Below are positions 9,483 to 16,509 of a DNA stretch of 64,000 bases, piece by piece. The DNA lies in the NCBI GenBank assembly GCA_038562165.1, contig JBCFAO010000011.1, forward strand, positions 29,236 through 93,235. Reading direction: 5' to 3'. The translations under genes were made by a program, and so were the position numbers. This DNA comes from WRMS01 sp038562165 (lineage in GTDB: Bacteria; Bacillota; Peptococcia; DRI-13; UBA5745). Each line of letters begins with the position of its first letter. The stretch's first letter is position 1. A model generated the notes under the pieces. It worked only from the letters and a program-made list of their open reading frames with translations, searched no databases and was not told the origin of the DNA.

Positions 9483-9530
9483 AAACACTGAATTTGAAAT
9501 GGGGGAAGGGCAACCTGTTCTACTCCCTTT

Positions 9531-9802
9531 TGAGCAAAATTTCAAGTTTGTTGCTGCGGGTTACCCGAAATGAGCAAAATTTCAAGTTTGTCATAGGTTC
9601 GCTGGGGGTTAATTGCTTAAAATAGCAGGCTTAGCGGTGTGAAATACCTTTCTTTCCCTATATGCAGCGTTTGCTCTTGATTGAAAACACTATCTCAGGA
9701 AATCCCTCGGCTAACAAACCTGCATTTTTGCTCATTTTTTGAAAGACGACCTGACAAACCTGCATTTTTGCTCAAAGCAGCCGGAGCTGTCGCCAAACCT
9801 GC
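9531..9802. repeat. dispersed repeat locus 1: two forward, three reverse copies at 39-40 bp period
   Basis: Forward copies at 9531-9551 and 9571-9591 are identical to each other (core TGAGCAAAATTTCAAGTTTG). Reverse copies at 9714-9734 and 9754-9774 are identical to each other (core ACAAACCTGCATTTTTGCTC). A degraded third reverse copy starts near 9794. The reverse copies, read on the minus strand, are identical over 21 bases to the copy at 21196. Opposed copies could pair into a long double stem. Confidence 0.85.
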
Positions 9803-9853
9803 AAATCTGTTTTTCTTTTCCTTGCCGATATTAACAGGTAAAACAATAATAGG

Positions 9854-9919
9854 TATAGAAATCCCCCGTCAGGCTAGCTGAAGCATATTTTCAGCGGCAG
9901 CCCGGCGGGGGATTTCTAT
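9854..9919. terminator. long nested hairpin, probable bidirectional terminator
   Basis: Outer arms are TATAGAAATCCCCCG and CGGGGGATTTCTAT, at about 9854-9869 and 9905-9919. Inside, GGCT/AGCC and GCTGAA/TTCAGC pair around a short AT-rich loop. The element sits between the convergent DUF gene and clpB. A long run of T does not follow on either strand, so it could also be a repeat-type element instead of a simple terminator. Confidence 0.5.
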
Positions 9920-9930
9920 TGTCCTAACTT

Positions 9931-10048
9931 ACATCGGCTTTACGTTGCAGTTGCACCGACTTTACGTTGCGCTAGATTTACGTTGCACCGGTCTCGCGTT
10001 GCACCGGTTTCACGTTACACCGGTTTCACGTTACAACGGTTTCACGGC
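9931..10048 (-). repeat. seven tandem 16-bp repeats overlapping the clpB stop codon
   Basis: Read on the minus strand, the last coding bases of clpB begin a tandem array with unit GTGAAACCGGTGTAAC. Seven units are visible with growing divergence away from the gene, and one unit has a 6-base insertion. The clpB stop TAA lies within the first unit. Confidence 0.8.
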
Positions 10049-12616
10049 CAGCCGGCCCTCTTCCATGACCAGCTTGACTTCCTGGCCCGGCTTCACCGCA
10101 TCCTGAATCATCAGCCGGGACAGGGGCGTTTCAAGGGTTTGCTGAATCAAGCGCTTGAGGGGGCGGGCGCCAAAGGCCGGATCATAGCCTTGCCGGGCCA
10201 GCTCCGCCAGAGCTTCGTCGCTCCAGGACAAGCTGATCCGGGCCGTTTCCTGGAGCCGCCGGTCCATTTCCTTAAGCAGCAGGCCGGCGATGTCCTTGAC
10301 CTGCTTTTCTTGCAGGGCGTGGAAGACCACGATTTCGTCCACCCGGTTGAGGAACTCCGGCCGGAAATAATGGCGGAGGAGGCTGCTGACCTGTTCCTTG
10401 ATCTCCTCATACCGGCCTTTGGCCTCCAGAATCTCCTGGCTGCCGATGTTGGAGGTCATGATGATCACCGTGTTTTTGAAGTCCACGGTGCGGCCTTTGG
10501 AATCAGTGAGCCGGCCATCATCCAGGACCTGCAGCAAGATATTAAATACGTCGCCGTGGGCCTTTTCGATCTCGTCCAGCAGCAGGACGCAGTAGGGATG
10601 ACGCCTTACCGCTTCCGTTAGCTGGCCTCCTTCATCGTAGCCGATGTAGCCGGGAGGAGCGCCAACCAGCCGTGAGACCGCATGCTTCTCCATATATTCC
10701 GACATATCCAGCCGGATCATGCTGCGCTCGTCGTCAAAGAGAGCCAGGGCCAGAGCCTTGGCCAGCTCCGTTTTGCCCACGCCGGTAGGCCCCAGGAAAA
10801 TAAAGCTGCCGATGGGGCGGCGGGGATCCTTGATGCCGGCCCGGGCCCGCAGCACGGCGTCGGCTACGGCCTGAACACCTTCGTCCTGGCCGATTACCCG
10901 CTGGTGCAATAGCTGATCCAGATGCAATAGTTTTTCCCGTTCTCCCTCCATTAGCTTGGAAAGGGGGATGCCCGTCCAGCGGCTTACGACTTCGGCGATA
11001 TCACCTTCGCCTACCTCTTCCCGCAACAGCGAAGCGTCCTGGGCTTTCTCTGCCAGCTTCGTTTCCTCAGCCTGCAACTGTTTCGTCAATTCAATAAGCC
11101 GGCCGTATTTCAAAGCGGCGGCTTTTTCCAAGTCATAATTGCGCTCCGCCCGTTCAATCTGCAGCTTGACGTCTTCAATTTCCTGCTTAATACTCTGGGT
11201 TTTGCCGATGGCTTCTTTCTCGGTCTCCCATTGGGCTTTCATGGCGGCGGCTTCGTTTTTCAAATCCGCCAATTGGGCTTGCAGCTTTTCTAACCTCTCC
11301 ATAGAGATGTGGTCCGTCTCTTTTTTCAGCGCTGCTTCTTCGATTTCCAATTGCATAATCTTGCGGGTAATCTCATCCAGCTCCGCAGGCATGCTGTCGA
11401 TTTCCGTCCGCAGGTGGGCGGCGGCCTCGTCCATCAGGTCGATGGCTTTATCCGGCAGGAAACGGTCGGCGATATAACGGTCCGACAATGTAGCCGCCGC
11501 CACCAGGGCGCTGTCTTTGATGCGGACGCCGTGATGGACTTCATAGCGTTCTTTAAGGCCCCGCAGGATGGAAATGGTATCTTCCACGGAAGGCGGATTG
11601 ACCATTACCGGCTGGAAGCGCCGCTCTAAAGCAGCGTCCTTTTCGATATGCTTGCGGTATTCATCCAGGGTAGTGGCGCCGATGGCTTTCAGCTCCCCCC
11701 GGGCCAGCATGGGTTTTAACAGATTGCCGGCGTCCATAGCTCCTTCGGCAGCGCCGGCCCCCACTACGGTGTGGAGCTCGTCAATAAAGAGAATAATAGC
11801 GCCCTCGGAAGAGGATACTTCTTTTAATACGGCTTTCAGCCTTTCCTCAAACTCCCCCCGGTACTTGGCCCCGGCAATCAGGGCTCCCATATCCAGAGAG
11901 ATCAGCCGTTTATTCTTTAGGGTTTCCGGTACGTCGCCGGCTTCGATGCGGCGGGCCAGACCCTCCACGATGGCGGTTTTGCCCACGCCGGGTTCGCCGA
12001 TGAGCACCGGATTATTCTTTGTGCGGCGGCAGAGGATCTCCATAGCCCGGCGAATCTCTTCGTCCCGGCCGATAACGGGGTCCAGCTTTCCTTCCGCCGC
12101 CAGCCTGGTCAGATCCTGGCCGTATTTTTCCAAGGCCTCATAAGTTCCTTCAGGATTTTCGCTGTCAATAGGGCGGTTGCCCCGGACCTGCTTTAAAGCG
12201 GCCAGGAAGGCTTCTTTGGTGACGCCCTGGTTTTTCAATGCGTCTTTGACGTCCTTGTCCCCTTCCTGAAGCAGGCCCAAGAAGAGATGCTCCGTGCTGA
12301 TATAGCTGTCTTTCATTTCGGCGGCAGTTTTTTCGGCCTTGATCAAAGCCCGGGCCAGGCCGGAATCCATGGAAAGGCTGCCTTCATAGCCGTGAACGGC
12401 TGGGATTTTGCCGATGAGCTGTTCCGCTTTCTGCTGCAATTGCCCTGCATTGATATGGCTGTGCTCCAAAAGGCGGGGAATCAGTCCCCCCTCCTGAGCC
12501 AGCAAAGCCGCCAGCAAATGGGCGGAAACCACCTGCTGCTGGTGGTTTTCTAAAGCCAGGTTTTGGGCAGCCTCAATGGCTTCCCGGGATTTCTGCGTAT
12601 ATTGATTCGTGTTCAT
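10031..12616 (-). CDS. clpB: ATP-dependent disaggregase ClpB (Hsp100)
   Basis: ClpB works with DnaK to pull proteins out of aggregates. The 861-residue length is standard. Domain order: Clp-N (residues 1-145), first AAA+ with Walker A GEPGVGKT near 205, coiled-coil middle domain (about 410-520, rich in E, K, L and Q), second AAA+ with Walker A GPTGVGKT near 605, and the C-terminal D2-small domain. The pore-loop and arginine-finger regions look intact. Start ATG 12616 has GGAGGTGG eight bases upstream. The last codons lie in a tandem 16-bp repeat. A CtsR-like box upstream suggests heat-shock control. It is transcribed alone, opposed to both neighbours. Confidence 0.97.
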   Translation of the reverse strand: MNTNQYTQKSREAIEAAQNLALENHQQQVVSAHLLAALLAQEGGLIPRLLEHSHINAGQLQQKAEQLIGKIPAVHGYEGSLSMDSGLARALIKAEKTAAEMKDSYISTEHLFLGLLQEGDKDVKDALKNQGVTKEAFLAALKQVRGNRPIDSENPEGTYEALEKYGQDLTRLAAEGKLDPVIGRDEEIRRAMEILCRRTKNNPVLIGEPGVGKTAIVEGLARRIEAGDVPETLKNKRLISLDMGALIAGAKYRGEFEERLKAVLKEVSSSEGAIILFIDELHTVVGAGAAEGAMDAGNLLKPMLARGELKAIGATTLDEYRKHIEKDAALERRFQPVMVNPPSVEDTISILRGLKERYEVHHGVRIKDSALVAAATLSDRYIADRFLPDKAIDLMDEAAAHLRTEIDSMPAELDEITRKIMQLEIEEAALKKETDHISMERLEKLQAQLADLKNEAAAMKAQWETEKEAIGKTQSIKQEIEDVKLQIERAERNYDLEKAAALKYGRLIELTKQLQAEETKLAEKAQDASLLREEVGEGDIAEVVSRWTGIPLSKLMEGEREKLLHLDQLLHQRVIGQDEGVQAVADAVLRARAGIKDPRRPIGSFIFLGPTGVGKTELAKALALALFDDERSMIRLDMSEYMEKHAVSRLVGAPPGYIGYDEGGQLTEAVRRHPYCVLLLDEIEKAHGDVFNILLQVLDDGRLTDSKGRTVDFKNTVIIMTSNIGSQEILEAKGRYEEIKEQVSSLLRHYFRPEFLNRVDEIVVFHALQEKQVKDIAGLLLKEMDRRLQETARISLSWSDEALAELARQGYDPAFGARPLKRLIQQTLETPLSRLMIQDAVKPGQEVKLVMEEGRLAVKPL

Positions 12617-12649
12617 CTATACCACCTCCAATAGTAAAGAGTGCATTTA

Positions 12650-12666
12650 TTTGACCTTTCCTGACT
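12650..12666 (-). promoter_or_regulatory. CtsR-like heat-shock operator
   Basis: On the minus strand the sequence is AGTCAGG-AAA-GGTCAAA. The CtsR operator is a direct repeat of RGTCAAA with a three-base NAN spacer; this site matches 12 of 14 heptad positions and has the right spacing. It overlaps the expected transcription start of clpB, where a repressor would act. Confidence 0.5.
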
Positions 12667-12674
12667 ATAAATCC

Positions 12675-12703
12675 ATTATGCCAAAAAAAAGTAAAAAAAG
12701 CAA
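12675..12703 (-). promoter_or_regulatory. sigma-A-type promoter of clpB
   Basis: On the minus strand, TTGCTT (12703-12698) and CATAAT (12680-12675) are 17 bases apart, in an A/T-tract region. The predicted start is near 12668, about 50 bases before the clpB ATG. Confidence 0.5.
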
Positions 12704-12800
12704 GGGCTAAAAGAGAAATAGGCTGCAATTTATTTTCGCTTTAAGGTTTGCGTTAATTTCTGCGATGGCAAAGAAATAGGTATTTTCTCTGAGGGAAAAG

Positions 12801-12809
12801 TGATATAAT
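12801..12809 (+). promoter_or_regulatory. extended -10 promoter for the phospholipase C-like gene
   Basis: TGA-TATAAT at 12801-12809 gives a TGn extended -10. No good -35 is present 17 bases upstream. The downstream leader is about 80 bases. Confidence 0.45.
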
Positions 12810-12896
12810 AGATAACATATATTTATATGAAAAAGGGACATCCGCGCCCTGATAATCATGGATAGCGGATTGTGTCCGGAGGAGCGGTTCTCGATA

Positions 12897-13649
12897 ATGA
12901 ATATGCAGTCCCATTTACTTTTGGCTATGGCTCTTGAGCAGCATATCAAGGATAAATACGGCGTTCAGTTGCGTTCCGATATGTTTTATTATGGGAATAT
13001 CCGGCCGGATCTAACCCCCCGCTGGATGAAAAAGTACCCCCACACCTTTCAGGAAAGCTTGCCCATGTTTTTGCGTCAATGCAGAATATTGATGTTTCAT
13101 AGCCGGCACATGCAGCCCCCCATGTATATTTTGAGTTACCGGCTGGGCGTAATTTGCCATTATACCGCTGATTTTTTCACCTATGCCCATTGTGATCCCA
13201 TTTTGTTTCAAAAGCCCGGGCCTCACTACCGTTACGAGAATGAACTGTACCAGGCCTTATGGAAATCAAAGGGCCAGGATCCGGGCCTGCCCTCCGATGT
13301 AGGCCTCAGGCTGGATGAATACCTGCGGCTGGTCATGAAGCAATACCGCCGGCAAAATCCCAGTGATCCCGTCAGGGATGCAGGCTTTATTTATCATGTG
13401 GCACTTAAGGTTTGCGATCGGATGGTTGAGCGGATTTATATGGAGAAGAAAAACCGCTGCAAAGGACTTTTCAGCAGCGGCAAGGATGCTCAAGGCATAC
13501 TGCGGGAACGGGCCAGGACGAGAAGACACGCCCGTAAAGTGGCTTACGAGTGGGAAAATTATTGGCCGGTCAACCAGTCCGGTTTTATTGCCAATACGGT
13601 AGAGCAAAGAGCCGGTTATTGGCCGGGGAGGTACGACGAGAATGATTGA
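12897..13649 (+). CDS. zinc-dependent phospholipase C-like protein
   Basis: A 250-residue protein of the Zn_dep_PLPC fold, related to bacterial phospholipase C and S1/P1 nucleases. Conserved features are the N-terminal QSHLLLAMAL, GNIRPDLTPRW near residue 40, and LGVICHYTADFFTYAH near 85-100; its histidines and aspartates are those expected to bind zinc. There is no signal peptide, so this is probably an intracellular member of unknown substrate. I chose ATG 12897 because GGAGGAG lies 12 bases upstream; an ATG at 12858 would put that site inside the coding region. The C-terminus is basic (RERARTRRHARK). The stop overlaps the next gene by 8 bases. Confidence 0.75.
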   Translation: MNMQSHLLLAMALEQHIKDKYGVQLRSDMFYYGNIRPDLTPRWMKKYPHTFQESLPMFLRQCRILMFHSRHMQPPMYILSYRLGVICHYTADFFTYAHCDPILFQKPGPHYRYENELYQALWKSKGQDPGLPSDVGLRLDEYLRLVMKQYRRQNPSDPVRDAGFIYHVALKVCDRMVERIYMEKKNRCKGLFSSGKDAQGILRERARTRRHARKVAYEWENYWPVNQSGFIANTVEQRAGYWPGRYDEND

Positions 13650-15069
13650 GCATAAAAAAGCTTTTCAAGATTTAGATGGCCTGGTTCTTTATCGGGAGAT
13701 ATTGTCCTCGCCGCTGATTACCGCCTTTCGCCGGGTTTGGCAGACAGCGGCCTCAGCCATCGCCGATAAGCAAGAATTGCTGAAAGAATATTGCCTGCTG
13801 GTAGAGCAGATGTTGGGCAATTTGGACCGCCTGCCTTGGACTTTTCAGGGAGAAGGCTGGACTGCCTTGATGGTTATGGAGCTGCTGCATCAGGAAAACC
13901 TTTTTAGCTTGTGGGCCGAAAAGGGCCGTATCCTGCCGGCAAAGCTGCAGTCTGATCAGTTGACCCAGGAAATTATCGGTTTAGCGGCCAGAGATTTAAA
14001 AGTTCTGGGTGAGGTGGCCCGGATTAGCCAGCAGGAGCTGGCTAATTTAGTAGGGTCAAGACTTGGGGTGCCGGAGTCAGCCTTACCCTCCTGGAATTTG
14101 CCTGGTTTATGCAGCAGCAAGCCGGCGCCGCCCCAGGAGCGCCAGGAAGCCTGGCGGTATTTTCTTTCGGACAAGTCCTGGGCAGAAGGCGGCGGCATAT
14201 TAGCAGAATATTATAGAACAAATGGCGCCGGCCGGTTGGGCCGTTATTATGCTTTTCGCTGGCAGACGGCCCAGGCTGCCGCCACCAACGCCGCCGCCCC
14301 GGCAGCGGCCAATAAGACCGCCGAATGGCGGCCTGCCGACGCTATGCTTCCCGTAATCAGCCGGGATCCCATTCGCTTTTCTCAGCTTTCCGGCTATGAA
14401 AGGGAGCACCAGAAGCTGATCCAAAATACCCAGCAGTTTTTAGCGGGTTTGCCGGCCAACAATGTCTTGCTTTACGGCGACCGGGGTACGGGCAAATCTT
14501 CAGCCGTTAAAGCTCTGCTTAATGAATACGGCCCCAAAGGTCTGCGCCTTGTGGAGATGACGAAAGCCCAATTGCCGGATCTGCCTTACCTTTTAGAGGA
14601 GTTAAAAGAGCGGGGTCTGCATTTTATTATCTTTATCGATGATTTAAGCTTTTTAGAGCAAGACAGCCAGTATGCAGCTTTAAAAGCGGTACTGGAAGGC
14701 GGTATTGCTGTAAAGCCCGATAATGTATTGATTTATGCCACTTCCAACCGCCGCCACCTTTTGCCGGAGAAATTTCAGGACCGCCAGATCGTTGGCGACG
14801 AGGATCTGCGCACAGGGGATACCCTTCAGGAAAAGCTGTCTTTGGCTGACCGCTTCGGCATGACCATCACCTTCTTGTCACCGGATCAGAAGGGCTACCT
14901 GCGCATCGTAGAGGAGCTGGCGGCAGCCAGGCAGTTGCCCATCAGCAAAGAAGCTTTAGAACGGCGGGCTTTGGAATGGGAGATCAGGCAAAATTTAAGG
15001 TCCCCCCGGACAGCCCGGCAGTTTGTGGATCACCTTACCGGCGAACTCCAATTGGAGAGTGGACAATAA
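13642..15069 (+). CDS. DUF815-type AAA+ ATPase
   Basis: A 475-residue protein. The C-terminal half is a DUF815 ATP-binding domain: Walker A GDRGTGKSS near residue 280, Walker B FIIFIDDLSF near 335, and the sensor-like YATSNRRHLLPE near 375. The N-terminal 230 residues are mainly helical and divergent, with an alanine-rich linker near residues 215-230. DUF815 proteins are common in Bacillota and lack a settled function; an AAA+ remodelling role is inferred from the fold. ATG 13642 overlaps the upstream phospholipase-like gene by 8 bases, so the two are likely expressed together. The stop codon lies in the first of two tandem 13-bp repeats. Confidence 0.82.
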   Translation: MIEHKKAFQDLDGLVLYREILSSPLITAFRRVWQTAASAIADKQELLKEYCLLVEQMLGNLDRLPWTFQGEGWTALMVMELLHQENLFSLWAEKGRILPAKLQSDQLTQEIIGLAARDLKVLGEVARISQQELANLVGSRLGVPESALPSWNLPGLCSSKPAPPQERQEAWRYFLSDKSWAEGGGILAEYYRTNGAGRLGRYYAFRWQTAQAAATNAAAPAAANKTAEWRPADAMLPVISRDPIRFSQLSGYEREHQKLIQNTQQFLAGLPANNVLLYGDRGTGKSSAVKALLNEYGPKGLRLVEMTKAQLPDLPYLLEELKERGLHFIIFIDDLSFLEQDSQYAALKAVLEGGIAVKPDNVLIYATSNRRHLLPEKFQDRQIVGDEDLRTGDTLQEKLSLADRFGMTITFLSPDQKGYLRIVEELAAARQLPISKEALERRALEWEIRQNLRSPRTARQFVDHLTGELQLESGQ

Positions 15070-15086
15070 AAGCGGACAATAAAAGC
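15061..15086 (+). repeat. tandem 13-bp direct repeat
   Basis: GGACAATAAAAGC occurs twice back to back. The stop codon of the DUF815 gene is in the first unit, and the aspartate kinase promoter begins 11 bases after the second. Confidence 0.7.
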
Positions 15087-15096
15087 CATTTTATTG

Positions 15097-15124
15097 TTGA
15101 CAAATCTACCGAAAAGCGTATAAT
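15097..15124 (+). promoter_or_regulatory. strong sigma-A-type promoter of the aspartate kinase gene
   Basis: A consensus TTGACA (15097-15102) and a consensus TATAAT (15119-15124) are separated by 16 bases. The expected start is near 15131, leaving an 80-base leader that holds a terminator-like hairpin. Confidence 0.75.
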
Positions 15125-15138
15125 TTTTCGTAGACTTT

Positions 15139-15182
15139 GTCCGCTGTCAGGGGATTACAGTCCTCCTATAGCGGACTTTTCT
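15139..15182 (+). terminator. leader hairpin, possible attenuator before aspartate kinase
   Basis: GTCCGCT (15139-15145) pairs with AGCGGAC (15170-15176), an inner AGGGGA/TCCTCCT stem extends it, and TTTTCTTT follows. It lies between the promoter and the start codon. It is too short for a lysine riboswitch or T-box, so the signal, if any, is unknown. Confidence 0.5.
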
Positions 15183-15211
15183 TTGGCAAATGAAGATGGG
15201 AGTTTGGCAAA

Positions 15212-16348
15212 ATGGTATTGATTATTAAGAAGTTTGGCGGCACCTCCGTCAGCACGAAAGAACGGCGGCAGCAGGTGCTGGAAAAGATTATTAAAGAAAA
15301 AGAAGCGGGTAACGACGTGGTGGTAGTGGTTTCCGCCATGGGACGGCGGGGTGACCCCTATGCCACCGATACCTTTTTGGATATGCTGAAGGAAGTATCG
15401 CCCCGGCCCGCGGCCCGCACCAAGGATTTGCTGGCCGGCTGCGGCGAGATTATTTCCGCCTGTCTGGTGGCGGAGGATCTGGCGGCCAAAGGCTATCCGG
15501 CAGTGCCTGTCACCGGTCTGCAGGCCGGCATCCGTACCGACGGCAATTTTACTAAGGGAATTGTGGAGGCGGTGGATACCGCCTATTTAAAAGAAATCAT
15601 TGCCAAAGGAGCGGTAGCCGTCGTTACCGGCTTTCAGGGTTATAGTGAAAGCTTCGATTTGGTGACTCTGGGCCGGGGGGGCAGCGATATTACAGCTATT
15701 GCTTTAGGCGGCGCCCTGGGGGCAGATGAGGTGGAGATTTATACGGATGTGCCGGGCATCGCTTTTACCGACCCCCGGCTGATTCCCTCAGCGCCCTTTT
15801 TATCCTCCATTGATTTTTCTCCTATGTATATTCTGGCTGAGACGGGAGCGAAGGTCATCCATCCCCGGGCGGTCTCTACGGCTATCAAATTTAAACGCCC
15901 CTTTTGGGTTCGTTCTACCTTTAGCGAGGATGCCGGTACGCTGATCGGAGAAAAAGGCGAAGCCCCCGGCGGCCTTTACGGTATGGCCTTGATGAATAAT
16001 ATGATTATGGCTTCTCTGCCGGAGGACCCTCAGGAGGAGCTGAGGCCCTTTTCCTGCAATGAATGGTTTTACCGCAGCCATCCCCAGCGCACTTCGGTAA
16101 TTGCGGAGCCGGATCAGGCGGAAGAATTGCCGGGGGGCTGCCAGATCAAAGAAGTAGGCGTCATTACCCTGCAGTGGGCTGCGGACTCCGGTATTTCGCC
16201 CCAGCTAGTGGCGGCTGCTCTGGATGCTCACGGCATTATTCGGGAAGGTTATTTTGAGGTGCCGGGCGGCGGCGCTTGGGCTGTGGCCCCCCATAAAGCA
16301 AAGGAAGCGATTCTGGCCTTATACCGGGCGCCCCTTCAAAAAGCCTAA
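15212..16348 (+). CDS. aspartate kinase
   Basis: This enzyme phosphorylates L-aspartate to aspartyl-4-phosphate, the first step towards lysine, diaminopimelate, threonine and methionine. The 378-residue protein starts with the kinase motif KFGGTSVS at residues 6-13. The second signature TLGRGGSDITAIALGGALGAD is near 150-170, followed by the EIYTDVPG block. The C-terminal ~130 residues resemble ACT regulatory modules (GVITLQWAADSGISPQLVAAALDAHGI) but are somewhat divergent and shorter than in LysC. ATG 15212 has GGGAG 10 bases upstream. Later genes in the window (ddh, dapF, threonine aldolase) use the same amino acid family. Confidence 0.88.
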   Translation: MVLIIKKFGGTSVSTKERRQQVLEKIIKEKEAGNDVVVVVSAMGRRGDPYATDTFLDMLKEVSPRPAARTKDLLAGCGEIISACLVAEDLAAKGYPAVPVTGLQAGIRTDGNFTKGIVEAVDTAYLKEIIAKGAVAVVTGFQGYSESFDLVTLGRGGSDITAIALGGALGADEVEIYTDVPGIAFTDPRLIPSAPFLSSIDFSPMYILAETGAKVIHPRAVSTAIKFKRPFWVRSTFSEDAGTLIGEKGEAPGGLYGMALMNNMIMASLPEDPQEELRPFSCNEWFYRSHPQRTSVIAEPDQAEELPGGCQIKEVGVITLQWAADSGISPQLVAAALDAHGIIREGYFEVPGGGAWAVAPHKAKEAILALYRAPLQKA

Positions 16349-16509
16349 GCGGCCATATAATATGAGAAGACGGTACAGCTAAAAACCATATCAGCCTTAA
16401 TGATAAAAACATAATAATACATATAAGTATACAAGGGAACTATTGCGCAAGAGGAAAGTCCCGGCTATTATTAATAGAAAACTTGTTACCCAGAAAGCGG
16501 AGGAACCCT

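Larger units (their letters stand above)
9483..10030. other. 548-base gene-free stretch between convergent genes, filled with repeats
   Basis: No plausible gene was found. The interval contains, in order: two identical forward copies of a 21-bp repeat (9531, 9571), three reverse copies (9714, 9754 and a weak one at about 9794), a long nested hairpin (9854-9919), and seven tandem 16-bp units running up to and into the 3' end of clpB. Confidence 0.85.

Noticed and set aside
9531..9802. CRISPR array, suggested by 40-bp repeat periodicity
   Set aside because: Only two or three units per direction, units change orientation, the intervals are about 19 bases and no cas gene is in the window.
9681..9881. 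66-codon frame in the repeat-rich interval
   Set aside because: It is built from the reverse repeat copies and has no ribosome site or recognisable protein.
10147..12553. Many long plus-strand frames opposite clpB
   Set aside because: They are antisense shadows of a GC-rich conserved gene; none has a start signal or family similarity.
15125..15211. Lysine riboswitch or T-box before aspartate kinase
   Set aside because: The leader is only about 80 bases and lacks the conserved T-box sequence and the five-stem lysine aptamer.
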